A DNA stretch of 7,998 bases, from contig JAJZLX010000631.1 of the NCBI GenBank assembly GCA_021850555.1, positions 1 through 7,998 of the forward strand, read 5' to 3'. A model generated the notes under the pieces. The model saw nothing but the letters and a program-made list of their open reading frames with translations, was not told the DNA's origin and searched no databases. The stretch comes from Pseudomonadota bacterium. Its GTDB lineage: Bacteria; Pseudomonadota; Gammaproteobacteria; Steroidobacterales; Steroidobacteraceae. Shown piece by piece: positions 1 through 6,694 of this stretch. Position 1 is the first letter of the stretch; every line of letters starts with the position of its first letter. The translations under genes and the position numbers were made by a program.

Positions 1-2008
1 CCCCCTTGAGGTCGGGTCCGCGGAGTTGGCGCACGGAGGCGATGACCTGCTTGCCGGTCTCGCCATCGCTCAGACGATGATCGGTGATGACCAGCTGGAG
101 ATGGTGTGATTCGCGCGCGTGCGCAATCGCTTGCGCGAGCGAGGTGGCCGTGGCGACGACGAATCCCGCCGCCGTGAGCAGCAGCCTGGTTGCGTTCAGG
201 ACCGCGGGCTCATCCCCGACGAGCAGGACCTGGTGTGCGCTCGCGGCACTTCGCGCCGCGGCGGGGCTCAGGTCCGAGTGGTCGGTGGCAGAGAGGCCCG
301 CGGGCACCCGGAGCGCAAATGTCGAGCCCTTGCCGATCTGCGAGTGCACATCGAGCTCGAGGCTCAGGAGCTTAACGATGCGGCTCACGATGCTCAGGCC
401 CAAGCCATAGCCCTCTCGGGTCGCGTTCGCCGGTACGCCGATCTGGTAGAACTCCTGGTTGATGTGGCTCAGCTCCTCCGGCGCCATGCCGATGCCGGTA
501 TCGCTTACCTCGATGTGCACTCGCTCGCCCTCGGACCAGGTACGCAACCGCACGCTTCCCCGGTGAGTGTATTTGATTGCGTTTGACAGGAGGTTGCGAA
601 GCACCTGTCCCACGAGAGAAAGGTCGGAGCGCACCCATGCAGAGGACCCCTGCACCTGCAGCTGCACGCCCTTGTGCGCCGCGGCGCTCGCGAACTCGTC
701 ACCGAGCTGCTCGAAGAGCGCGCAGATCGGCCAGTCCGTGAGCACCGGCTTCACCGCGCCGGACTCGAGCTTGCTGATGTCGAGCAGCGCGTTGAGCAGG
801 TGGGACATCACGCTGATTGCCGCGTCCTGTCGGGCCAGGGCGTCGGCGGGATCGGTATCCTTGCCCATGCGGCGCAATGCGCCGTTCAGGAGAGATATCG
901 TCTGCAGGGGCTGGCGCAGATCATGGCTTGCCGTTGCGAGGAAGGTGCTCTTCGCGCGGTCGGCTTTTTCGGCCGCGGCGCGTGCCTCGCGCAGCTGCTC
1001 GAGCGCGCGTTTGCGCTCTGAAATATCGCGAATGGCGCTTGCGACCTGCAGACCGCCGGATGCGGCCACAGGACTGGAGCTCACCTCCACGGGAATCTGC
1101 GAGCCGTCGCGGCGGCGCGCGAACAGCTCCAGGGCCGCGCTCGTGGCAGGCAGCGCCGGCTCCCGAGCACAGATGCCGCGGTGGTCCGGGTGCTCGCTGC
1201 CCTGTCGCTCAGGTAGCAGGGTCTCGATCGGCTTGCCGATCAGCTCCTGCCGGTCGTATCCGAACAACGCCTCCGTGCGCGCATTGACCACGACGATATT
1301 GCCATTGCCGTCAGCAACCACCATCGCATCCGGGGCGGACTCGAGCAGCGACCGGAAGCGCTCCTCCGCTCTCTGCAGAGCGAGCAGGTCGGCGCGGATG
1401 CGCACGGTGGCGACCAATCCGATGAGCATCGCAAGGGCGCTGCCGGCCACGATCAGATCGAGGGCCATGTTGCTGGCGCGGGAAATCTGGATCCGCCGTT
1501 GCGTAAGATGCCTGTGCTGCTCGGCGATCATCTGCGCGACATTCGCATTGATGGCGTGCCGGAATCCCTGACCGGTGCCGCTCAGCAGCAGCTCGGCGGC
1601 GGGCGAAACACCCTGCGCGCGACGAACGCTCAGCGTGCGGGCCGTGAACGCCTCCAGCTGATCGACCAGGCGGGTGATCACTTGCAGGCGGCGCTGCTGT
1701 GAGGGATCGTCCGCCGTCAGCGCGCGTGCCCTGCGCAGAGTCGAGCCAGCCGAGGCGACGGCCTCGTGGTACATCCTCAGATACGCATCGTCACCGGTGA
1801 GCACGTAGCCGCGCTCAGCGGTCAATAGGTCGGCGTCAACGGGAAAGATTGCGCGCAGCGCGCCGGCCACCTGCTGCTTGCGCGCCGCCCAGACCGCATC
1901 ATCGCGTATCCGCGAGGCGCTCCAGTAGGCGAGCATTCCAATGGCCAGCGATACGAGCGCTGCCGCAATGAATGCAGTGACGAGCTTCTGCTGTGGCGCG
2001 AGCCGCAT
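1..2008 (-). CDS. Hybrid sensor histidine kinase, CHASE3-PAS-HisKA-HATPase-REC (partial, runs off left edge)
   Basis: An inner-membrane sensor kinase that should autophosphorylate on His and pass phosphate to a receiver Asp. 669 codons are visible. Segments in order: TM1 about residues 8-28; a helical periplasmic sensor region about 35-175 with a TAERGYVLTGDDAYL stretch typical of CHASE3; TM2 about 182-203; PAS/PAC about 213-332; a short coiled coil; HisKA with SHDLRQPLQT, His362 as phosphoacceptor; HATPase with N box (NLLSNAIKY, 472-480), G1 box DTGIGM (503-508) and G2 box GYGLGLSIV (533-541); receiver from about 593, with Asp643 (VITDHRL) as likely phosphoacceptor. The receiver starts LLVGDEP, so the first Asp of the usual acidic pair is Gly598. 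The ATG at 2008 gives a short cytosolic N-terminus before TM1; it has no clear ribosome binding site, and GTG codons at 2041 and 2065 are in-frame alternatives below an in-frame stop at 2069-2071. The partner gene lies outside the window. Confidence 0.93.
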   Translation of the reverse strand, partial: MRLAPQQKLVTAFIAAALVSLAIGMLAYWSASRIRDDAVWAARKQQVAGALRAIFPVDADLLTAERGYVLTGDDAYLRMYHEAVASAGSTLRRARALTADDPSQQRRLQVITRLVDQLEAFTARTLSVRRAQGVSPAAELLLSGTGQGFRHAINANVAQMIAEQHRHLTQRRIQISRASNMALDLIVAGSALAMLIGLVATVRIRADLLALQRAEERFRSLLESAPDAMVVADGNGNIVVVNARTEALFGYDRQELIGKPIETLLPERQGSEHPDHRGICAREPALPATSAALELFARRRDGSQIPVEVSSSPVAASGGLQVASAIRDISERKRALEQLREARAAAEKADRAKSTFLATASHDLRQPLQTISLLNGALRRMGKDTDPADALARQDAAISVMSHLLNALLDISKLESGAVKPVLTDWPICALFEQLGDEFASAAAHKGVQLQVQGSSAWVRSDLSLVGQVLRNLLSNAIKYTHRGSVRLRTWSEGERVHIEVSDTGIGMAPEELSHINQEFYQIGVPANATREGYGLGLSIVSRIVKLLSLELDVHSQIGKGSTFALRVPAGLSATDHSDLSPAAARSAASAHQVLLVGDEPAVLNATRLLLTAAGFVVATATSLAQAIAHARESHHLQLVITDHRLSDGETGKQVIASVRQLRGPDLKG

Positions 2009-2236
2009 GAAATTATCGAAGAAAAACGCCCCCGCGGGCACCCGCAAGCCGGTTTGCCCGAGCACGGATCAGCTTACGGGTCTTGCGTCTGCGCCGAAAT
2101 ACGTAGAAATCCGAAACATGGCTCGCCTCGGGCGCGGCGTGCTTGATCGACCGACTGCCTTCGCAAGCCGGGCAAGGTCGCAATTGCCCGCGGGGCCACG
2201 TCGCGCGCCTCGGGCCGGACCCATTGCCGCCGCCCG

Positions 2237-2270
2237 GGGCTCATGGTGAGCCCGCTCGTGAGCGCGAGCG
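2237..2270. other. Tandem hairpins between the stress protein and kinase genes
   Basis: Two adjacent inverted repeats: GGGCTC/GAGCCC (2237-2242 and 2248-2253, 5-base loop), then CGCTCG/CGAGCG (2253-2258 and 2265-2270, 6-base loop), sharing base 2253. They lie just 3' of the universal stress protein stop in its direction of transcription. Neither is followed by a T run, so they may stabilise the transcript end or be chance in GC-rich DNA; I do not call an intrinsic terminator. Confidence 0.3.
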
Positions 2271-2294
2271 CCTCGGGGAGAGCCCAATCCTCAC

Positions 2295-2744
2295 TCAGGC
2301 GGCGCGACCGCGAACGAGAAGCACCGGTACGGGGCTGTGGCTCACGATGTATTCGGCATCGCTGCCCATGAGTAATCGTCTCAGGCCGCGCCGGCCGTGC
2401 GTACCGCACACGATGAGCTGCGCGGGCCAGTCCTTCGCCTCGGCAACGATGAACTCCCCGGCCCGATCGCCGGGCGCTTCGATCAGGCGATGGTCGACCT
2501 CGATGCCGGCCGCGCGCACGGCCACCTTGGCCTCGTGGATGATCGTCTCGCCCGAGCTGCGCAAGTGCGTGAGGATCTGCTCGAACACCTCCGGCGAGGT
2601 ACCGGAGTACAGCCACGGCCTCTCGCTGACGACGTGTACGAGCCGTATGCGGGAGGCCAGGCGGCGCGCAAGCCCGATCGCCTCACGCAGGCCCAGCTCC
2701 GCGGTTTCGCTGCCGTCGATCGGGACGAGAATGTTCTGGTACAT
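2295..2744 (-). CDS. Universal stress protein, UspA family, single domain
   Basis: A cytosolic nucleotide-binding stress protein, 149 residues, the normal length for a single Usp domain. The start MYQNILVPIDGSE carries the conserved beta-1 strand and Asp10, which contacts the nucleotide in ATP-binding members. The C-terminal half has the complete G-2X-G-9X-G-S signature: Gly114, Gly117, Gly127-Ser128, followed by SPVPVLLVR, so this is the ATP-binding class rather than the non-binding E. coli UspA class. The ATG at 2744 starts exactly at the family N-terminus; a weak GAG lies about 6 bases upstream. It is on the same strand as the kinase 286 bases downstream, which is too far to assume an operon. 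Family members respond to starvation, oxygen limitation or membrane stress; the specific trigger here is not visible. No convincing FNR-type site was found upstream. Confidence 0.95.
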   Translation of the reverse strand: MYQNILVPIDGSETAELGLREAIGLARRLASRIRLVHVVSERPWLYSGTSPEVFEQILTHLRSSGETIIHEAKVAVRAAGIEVDHRLIEAPGDRAGEFIVAEAKDWPAQLIVCGTHGRRGLRRLLMGSDAEYIVSHSPVPVLLVRGRAA

Positions 2745-3229
2745 GGAATTGCTCAGGTTTCATTTCGGGCGGGGCGGCCTCCCCCGAATCGATGATCTGT
2801 ACGGTTCAAGCAGCGGTTATTAGGGTTTCACGAGCGACATGCGCCGGAAAGCCGCACTCACCGCGTCTGAATACGTATAAGTGGCCTGTGCGCCGGGGGA
2901 GGGGGCTGCCCTCGCGCCGGACGGCGTGGGCGGCGCTGGAAGAGACATGTATCCCCATTTGGAGCCCAGACTTGCCCTTGCGTTGAGCCGTTCCTGACAG
3001 CACACGCATGACCTCGGTCCCGAAGGACCTTCCATCCGGTGCGCGCTTCCTTGCGGTCGGACTTGCCTCGCTCGGCTGGACCGAGCGGCGTCACCGATCC
3101 GCTCCACGCGCTTTACGTCCCGCCCTCTCGGCGGTAGAGGCTTTCCTCTGGCTGGTATTTCATACAGCTGCGCGAACCGATGCAGGGTCTGGACAAAATC
3201 ACCCCTGCCGGCGGACATCCCGCTGCGCT
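2745..3229. other. Intergenic stretch with no recognisable gene
   Basis: About 480 bases between the stress protein start and the PEP-CTERM remnant. Open frames exist on both strands, including a minus-strand frame through 2820-3320, but none matches a family I know and none has a convincing start. Visible structure: a hairpin GGTCC-CGAA-GGACC at about 3014-3027 and a stem CGCTCGG/CCGAGCG with a 5-base loop at 3069-3087. The stress protein promoter must lie at the left end, but I could not pick clear -35/-10 boxes. This may be an eroded gene region. Confidence 0.5.
3069..3087. repeat. Hairpin, 7-bp stem and 5-base loop
   Basis: CGCTCGG (3069-3075) pairs perfectly with CCGAGCG (3081-3087) around CTGGA. 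There is no T run on either side, so it is not an intrinsic terminator. Role unknown. Confidence 0.35.
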
Positions 3230-3565
3230 GTGAATGAAACCGCCGGGGTCGCTCACATCCCGGTGTGCTTCGACGTCTACCTGCAGCTAAGCCTCGATAA
3301 CGCCACGGCCTGGGTGTCAAACGATTCGAAATTCACCCTCTCGGCCTTCGATCCCGCGACGGCCAATGCGCAGATCCCGGCCTACTTCGGCAGCGTTCCT
3401 GAGCCAGGCACTTTGGCATTGATGCTCAAGAAGCATTCCCTCTCTTGCGCCCCGCCATCATCAGGCTTCCTCTCGCGCGTGCACACATGCAGGCAGCCCA
3501 TTGCATACTTCCGCCAAAGTGCGAATATATCTATTAATTACAATGAGTTGCGTGCATTTGTTTAG
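3230..3565 (+). pseudogene. Remnant of a PEP-CTERM exported protein gene
   Basis: An open frame ending at the TAG at 3563-3565 contains, at 3395-3424, the residues VPEPGTLALM. This is the typical beginning of a PEP-CTERM sorting signal, the C-terminal tag processed by exosortase in biofilm- and exopolysaccharide-forming Gram-negative bacteria. The 50 or so residues before it (from about VCFDVYLQL, including FTLSAFDPATANAQ) use GC-rich third positions and read like an exported protein. What should follow, a hydrophobic helix and an Arg-rich tail, is absent: the frame continues with KKHSLSCAPP and polar sequence, and the other two plus frames do not restore it. No signal peptide is found upstream in this frame. 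GTG 3230 is only a formal start. I infer a truncated, decayed gene; a chance motif is the main alternative. Confidence 0.45.
3524..3543. other. AT-rich patch upstream of the toxin-antitoxin pair
   Basis: 18 of 20 bases are A or T, in a window that is otherwise strongly GC-rich. It lies between the PEP-CTERM remnant and the mazE control region. It may mark an insertion boundary or a promoter; TATATC at 3526-3531 resembles a -10 box but has no good -35 at normal spacing. Confidence 0.4.
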
Positions 3566-3609
3566 GTCCTGTAGTTCTCGATATCAATCCTTCAGGGCCG
3601 TTCGATGAT

Positions 3610-3644
3610 GGGCGAAAGCCCGAAATCCGGAAATCCACTTCCGG
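3610..3644. repeat. Two adjacent hairpins upstream of mazE
   Basis: GGGC-GAAA-GCCC (3610-3621), a stem closed by a GNRA tetraloop, is followed five bases later by CCGGAA/TTCCGG (3627-3632 and 3639-3644) with a 6-base loop. No U tract follows. They lie about 25 bases before the operator-like palindrome and could be part of a leader, a termination structure for upstream transcription, or a recombination site. I checked for integron attC-type ends (GTTRRRY/RYYYAAC) and did not find them. Confidence 0.4.
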
Positions 3645-3666
3645 CGCCTGCGAAGGGTGCCAGGGG

Positions 3667-3700
3667 TATCATGTGCGATAGCATGCATTATCACATGTGA
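3667..3700. promoter_or_regulatory. Probable autoregulatory operator of the mazEF pair, with a -10-like box
   Basis: A compound palindrome centred between 3683 and 3684: outer arms CATGTG (3670-3675) and CACATG (3692-3697) and a central GCATGC (3681-3686) are symmetric, with the 5-base segments between them only weakly so. The right arm is also a 10-bp palindrome by itself, TCACATGTGA (3691-3700). A TATCAT box (3667-3672, five of six match to TATAAT) overlaps the left edge, but no good -35 is present. The site ends 28 bases before the mazE start. MazE-type antitoxins, alone or with toxin, commonly repress their own promoter, so repressor binding here is inferred from position and symmetry. 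Confidence 0.5.
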
Positions 3701-3728
3701 AGTGACATGAAACCCGGCGGAAGTCGCC

Positions 3729-3953
3729 ATGGCATCGACTCACAACTCACACAGCAAGACGAATCGTCACCGGGAACGGATGCGCGCCGCCGGGCTGCGG
3801 CCGGTGCAGTTCTGGGTGCCGGACACCCGCGCCCCGGAGTTCGCGGCGCTCGTGCGCGAGCAGTGCCGAAACCTGAAGGGCACCTCTGAGGAGGCCGAAG
3901 TGCTTCGATTCACCGAGGAGGCCGCTTCCGAGATTGAGGGCTGGGAGGAATGA
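3729..3953 (+). CDS. mazE: Antitoxin, MazE family of the DUF3018 type
   Basis: 74-residue antitoxin that should bind and neutralise the MazF-type toxin encoded directly downstream. The sequence follows the DUF3018 antitoxin pattern: a basic N-terminal segment (HRERMRAAGLRP), then VQFWVPDTRAPEFAALVREQC, an acidic linker, and the C-terminal EIEGWEE. The basic N-terminal half is probably the DNA-binding part and the acidic C-terminal half the toxin-binding part, as is general for such antitoxins. The ATG at 3729 has GGAAG at 3719-3723, five bases upstream; an earlier ATG at 3707 is in another frame. The stop TGA overlaps an ATG (3950-3953, ATGA), the usual translational coupling to the toxin, but see the toxin entry for the frame problem. 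Likely controlled by the palindrome at 3670-3697. Confidence 0.88.
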   Translation: MASTHNSHSKTNRHRERMRAAGLRPVQFWVPDTRAPEFAALVREQCRNLKGTSEEAEVLRFTEEAASEIEGWEE

Positions 3954-4275
3954 TCCCCAGCGAGGCGACCTGGTGAGGGTTTCCCTGCAAGGGGACAACG
4001 GCAAGCCGCGGCCCGCCTTGGTCGTCCAGTCGGACCTGCTGGAGGAGCTGGACAGCGTGGTGTTGTGCCCGCTGACCAGCGTGCTGCGCAATGCGGCATT
4101 TCGGGTCACCGTCGAGCCCAATCCCGCCAATGGCCTGCGCGCGCTCTCGCAGGTCATGGTGGACAAACTCTCGACGCTACCGCGCGCCAATGTCACAGAG
4201 CCTTTCGGGCATCTCGATGAGGAGCGGATGAAGGCGGTGGACCGAGCATTGCTGCTGGTCGTCGGGGTCATCTGA
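3934..4275 (+). CDS. mazF: Type II toxin, MazF/PemK-type endoribonuclease; start out of register (possible frameshift)
   Basis: MazF toxins are small sequence-specific mRNA interferases held inactive by MazE. The open frame shows the family core: QRGDLVRVSLQGDNGKPRPALVVQ near the N-terminus, VVLCPLTSV in the middle, and NGLRALSQVMVDK then FGHLDEERMKAVDRALLLVVGVI at the C-terminus. The expected start is the ATG at 3950 that overlaps the antitoxin stop, but that ATG reads only nine codons (MIPSEATW, stop). Adding one C to the CCCC run at 3955-3958 would give MIPQRGDLV and a 108-residue protein, a normal MazF length. As written, in-frame starts are TTG 3934, which overlaps mazE by 20 bases and has GAGGAG 13 bases upstream, or a GTG inside RGDLV that would cut the conserved N-terminus. 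The gene is therefore either frameshifted or uses TTG. The family call is firm; the start and activity are not. Confidence 0.85.
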   Translation: MRAGRNDPQRGDLVRVSLQGDNGKPRPALVVQSDLLEELDSVVLCPLTSVLRNAAFRVTVEPNPANGLRALSQVMVDKLSTLPRANVTEPFGHLDEERMKAVDRALLLVVGVI

Positions 4276-4322
4276 GGCTTCACCCCGCGTGAGCAGGAAA
4301 CGGGGAGGGCAGGGCGCTGGAG

Positions 4323-4337
4323 GAGGCGTCTCGCCTC
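4323..4337. repeat. Hairpin downstream of mazF
   Basis: GAGGCG-TCT-CGCCTC, a perfect 6-bp stem with a 3-base loop, 47 bases after the toxin stop. It is followed by GTCTTCGCG rather than a T run, so it is at best a weak or factor-assisted terminator for the toxin-antitoxin transcript. Confidence 0.3.
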
Positions 4338-4379
4338 GTCTTCGCGCGTGTTCATAAACTGAGCATCATTTTTGGATTC

Positions 4380-4423
4380 TCCTGACGTCTCGCGCATACT
4401 CTCGCCGGCGAGAGTCCTGACGT
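4380..4423. repeat. 18-bp perfect palindrome flanked by 9-bp direct repeats
   Basis: ACTCTCGCCGGCGAGAGT (4398-4415) is perfectly self-complementary. TCCTGACGT occurs exactly at 4380-4388 and again at 4415-4423, a 35-base period, the second copy sharing its first base with the palindrome end. A loose promoter-like pair, TTGGAT then 17 bases then CATACT, ends in the left arm of the palindrome, as for an operator over a plus-strand promoter. No recognisable plus-strand gene follows: the nearest start, ATG 4459 with GGAG upstream, reads only three codons. Confidence 0.45.
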
Positions 4424-4790
4424 ACCGCCAATGGCGCGACAAACCTGGAGTGCCCCGATGACCGTGTAATGGGCGCTGCGGGAGATTGTGCGGCCCCGAT
4501 CGGCGGGAATGATTTTTCGCCTTTGGGTCCGGTCTGGAAGAACAACGCCATCCGATCCAGTGAGGACACCATACGGATTCGCCGGCAAGCCCCACTACGT
4601 GCGTGCGCGCCAGTGTGCGTATTTCGGGTATATGACCGGGGTCTGCGCGTGCTGGGCATGCGCGGCTCATCGCCCGCTACGGGCGAGAGGCCCGAAAGTG
4701 ACGCGCGGGAAGTGGTCTGCGCGGCGGATTCGGCGCAACCGGAAACGGGCGGGCCGCTTCGGCGCCGCTCCACGGCGAACCGCGAACCGC
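4424..4790. other. Intergenic stretch with no recognisable gene
   Basis: About 370 bases between the palindrome and the pgm terminator. Open frames exist on both strands (a plus-strand frame from 4488 contains a Cys-rich GVCACWACAA stretch, then turns Arg-rich), but none has a family match I recognise, and the plus-strand frames continue into antisense of pgm. One hairpin, CGCCCG-CTA-CGGGCG, lies at 4671-4685. Confidence 0.4.
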
Positions 4791-4810
4791 TTAAAAGCGC
4801 CGCAAGGCGC
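4791..4810 (-). terminator. Intrinsic terminator of pgm
   Basis: On the minus strand the sequence reads GCGCC-TTGC-GGCGC-TTTTAA: a perfect 5-bp GC stem, a 4-base loop and a T run (4797-4810 for the stem-loop, T run 4793-4796). It lies 58 bases after the pgm stop and in the right orientation. A second hairpin (4823-4841) stands between it and the stop. Confidence 0.7.
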
Positions 4811-4822
4811 GAGACACGCCGA

Positions 4823-4841
4823 GCGCCGTCAGAAACGGCGC
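4823..4841 (-). repeat. Hairpin between the pgm stop and its terminator
   Basis: GCGCCGT (4823-4829) pairs perfectly with ACGGCGC (4835-4841) around a 5-base loop. It has no T run of its own and shares the GCGCC core with the terminator 13 bases away. It probably protects or folds the 3' end of the pgm transcript. Confidence 0.45.
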
Positions 4842-4867
4842 GAAGACGTGTCAGGGCAGGACTCCAA

Positions 4868-6514
4868 TTACTGTGCAGCGAGGGCGCGGCTCACGATCTG
4901 CTCGGCTTCCCGCACCACGCTCTCGAGGTGTGCCGGATCGCGGAAACTCTCGGCATAGATCTTGTAGAGATTCTCGGTGCCGGAGGGGCGCGCGGCGAAC
5001 CAACCGTTCCCGGCGATCACCTTCAGTCCGCCGATGGGCGAGCCGTTGCCCGGCGCCCGTGTGAGCTTCTCGAGGATGGGCTCTCCGGCGAGCTGCCCCT
5101 CCGACACGATCTCAGGGGTGAGTCGGGCGAGCGCCGCCTTCTGCCCGGGAGTAGCCGGTACGTCGATGCGCGTGTAGTAGGGCGTCCCGAGCATATCGGC
5201 GAGCCGGCGATAGTGCTCGCTCGGGTCAAGCCCCGTGACCGCGGTGATCTCGGCGGCGAGCAGGTTCATGACCGGCCCGTCCTTGTCCGTCGTCCAGGCG
5301 GCACCGTTGCGCTGCAGCAGGCTGGCCCCGGCGCTTTCCTCCCCGCCGAAGCACAGCGTCCCATCGAGCAGCCCCGAAGCGAACCATTTGAAGCCCACCG
5401 GCACCTCGTAGAGGCGGCCGCCGAGATGGGCGATCACCCGATCGATCAGGCTGCTGCTCACCACGGTCTTGCCCACCGGCGTGCCGGGGCGCCAGTCGGG
5501 GCGGTGGGTGAGCAGATAATCGATCGCCACCGCCAGGTAATGATTCGGGTTCATGAGGCCCTGGGAGGGTGTCACGATGCCATGGCGGTCGGAATCCGGA
5601 TCGTTGCCGAATGCGAGCCGGAAGCGGTCCTTCAGCTGCACCAGTCTCGCCATCGCGTAGGGACTGGAGCAGTCCATGCGGATCTTGCCGTCGTGATCCA
5701 CCGTCATGAACGCGAATCTCGGGTCCACCTGCGCGTTCACCACTTTGATATCGAGGCCGTAGCGCTCGTTGATCGGCTCCCAGCAATAAAGCGCTGCGCC
5801 CCCTAGGGGATCGACCGCGAGCGACAGGCCGGCGTGCCGAATCGCCGCCATGTCGATCACGAGCCCGAGATCGTTGACGTACGGGGTGATGAAATCGGCA
5901 AGATGCGTCGTGGCCGCCTTCAATGCCGACGAATACGGTATGCGCTTGACGTCGCGGTTGCCGCCGGCGAGCAGCTCATTCGCTCTGCGCTCGATCCAGG
6001 CGGTCGCCTCGGTGCCCGCCGGCCCGGCGTGCGGCGGGTTGTACTTGAATCCACCGTCACGCGGCGGATTGTGCGAGGGCGTCGCGATCAGGCCGTCGGC
6101 CAGATGAGAGGTTCGTCCGCGGTTGTGTGTGAGGATGGCCCGGGAGATGACCGGCACGGGCGTGATGCCCGCGCCCTGGGCGAGCACGGCGTCGCAGCCG
6201 TTCGCCGCCAGGACTTCAATGGCCGTGCGCTCGGCCGGTTTCGACAGCGCGTGCGTGTCTTTGCCGATCAGCACCGGACCGTCGATGCCCTGGGTCTTGC
6301 GGTACTCGCACACGGCCTGGGTGATGGCCAGAATGTGCGCCTCGTTGAAGGTGCCATCCAGCGATGAGCCGCGGTGGCCGCTGGTGCCGAATTGCACCCG
6401 TTGCGCCGGATCCGTCACATCCGGGCTTCGCTCGTAATACGCGCGATCGAGAGAGGCCAGGTCAACCAGCATCTGCGGTGTGGCCGGCTGGCCGGCCAGG
6501 GCATCAATCGGCAT
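4868..6514 (-). CDS. pgm: Phosphoglucomutase, alpha-D-glucose-phosphate specific
   Basis: Cytosolic enzyme that interconverts glucose 1-phosphate and glucose 6-phosphate, linking glycolysis with UDP-glucose, glycogen and cell-surface polysaccharide synthesis. 548 residues, close to the E. coli Pgm length (546), so complete. Motifs: substrate loop FGTSGHRG (42-49); catalytic phosphoserine loop TPSHNPP with Ser147; Mg-binding DPDSD (Asp305, Asp307, Asp309) followed by RHGIVTP; sugar-binding GGEESAG (390-396); phosphate-binding RPSGTE (509-514). Start ATG 6514 is chosen over an upstream in-frame ATG at 6553 because GGAG (6523-6526) lies eight bases before it and the protein then matches the family N-terminus. 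It appears monocistronic: an intrinsic terminator follows and the next genes are on the other strand. Position 308 is Ser, where the E. coli enzyme has Tyr as I recall it, in the non-coordinating slot of DPDxD. Confidence 0.97.
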   Translation of the reverse strand: MPIDALAGQPATPQMLVDLASLDRAYYERSPDVTDPAQRVQFGTSGHRGSSLDGTFNEAHILAITQAVCEYRKTQGIDGPVLIGKDTHALSKPAERTAIEVLAANGCDAVLAQGAGITPVPVISRAILTHNRGRTSHLADGLIATPSHNPPRDGGFKYNPPHAGPAGTEATAWIERRANELLAGGNRDVKRIPYSSALKAATTHLADFITPYVNDLGLVIDMAAIRHAGLSLAVDPLGGAALYCWEPINERYGLDIKVVNAQVDPRFAFMTVDHDGKIRMDCSSPYAMARLVQLKDRFRLAFGNDPDSDRHGIVTPSQGLMNPNHYLAVAIDYLLTHRPDWRPGTPVGKTVVSSSLIDRVIAHLGGRLYEVPVGFKWFASGLLDGTLCFGGEESAGASLLQRNGAAWTTDKDGPVMNLLAAEITAVTGLDPSEHYRRLADMLGTPYYTRIDVPATPGQKAALARLTPEIVSEGQLAGEPILEKLTRAPGNGSPIGGLKVIAGNGWFAARPSGTENLYKIYAESFRDPAHLESVVREAEQIVSRALAAQ

Positions 6515-6694
6515 CGTTTCGGCTCCAGCTGTCGTGCGCCATGCGCTTTGCACTGCAGAGCGGCTTGCACAGCGGCACCGCCGCCGCGCTCACCACTTCG
6601 TCCGCATCCCGGGGCAGTCAGGGTTTCACGCTGCGGATCCGCTCGGCGCAGCGTGCTCTCGAGCGGCCGCCCGAGAGCGCGCCGAACACCGCTC

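Noticed and set aside
567..1571. A 334-codon plus-strand open frame rich in Ser, Arg and Ala
   Set aside because: Antisense to the histidine kinase PAS, HisKA and HATPase domains, which are unmistakable on the minus strand. The composition is typical of an antisense shadow.
2074..2616. A 180-codon minus-strand frame extending past the stress protein stop
   Set aside because: It overlaps the universal stress protein in another frame on the same strand, is Arg-rich, and shows no family motif.
3610..3644. A c-di-GMP or other known riboswitch in the paired hairpins
   Set aside because: The hairpins lack the conserved junction and receptor sequences of the classes I can recall, and the region is short.
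3590..4300. mazEF as an integron gene cassette
   Set aside because: Toxin-antitoxin cassettes are common in chromosomal integrons, but I found no attC-type GTTRRRY/RYYYAAC ends on either side.
4469..5806. A 445-codon plus-strand open frame
   Set aside because: Most of it is antisense to pgm, whose complete motif set fixes the minus strand as coding. The frame is long only because high-GC codon bias removes stops on the opposite strand.
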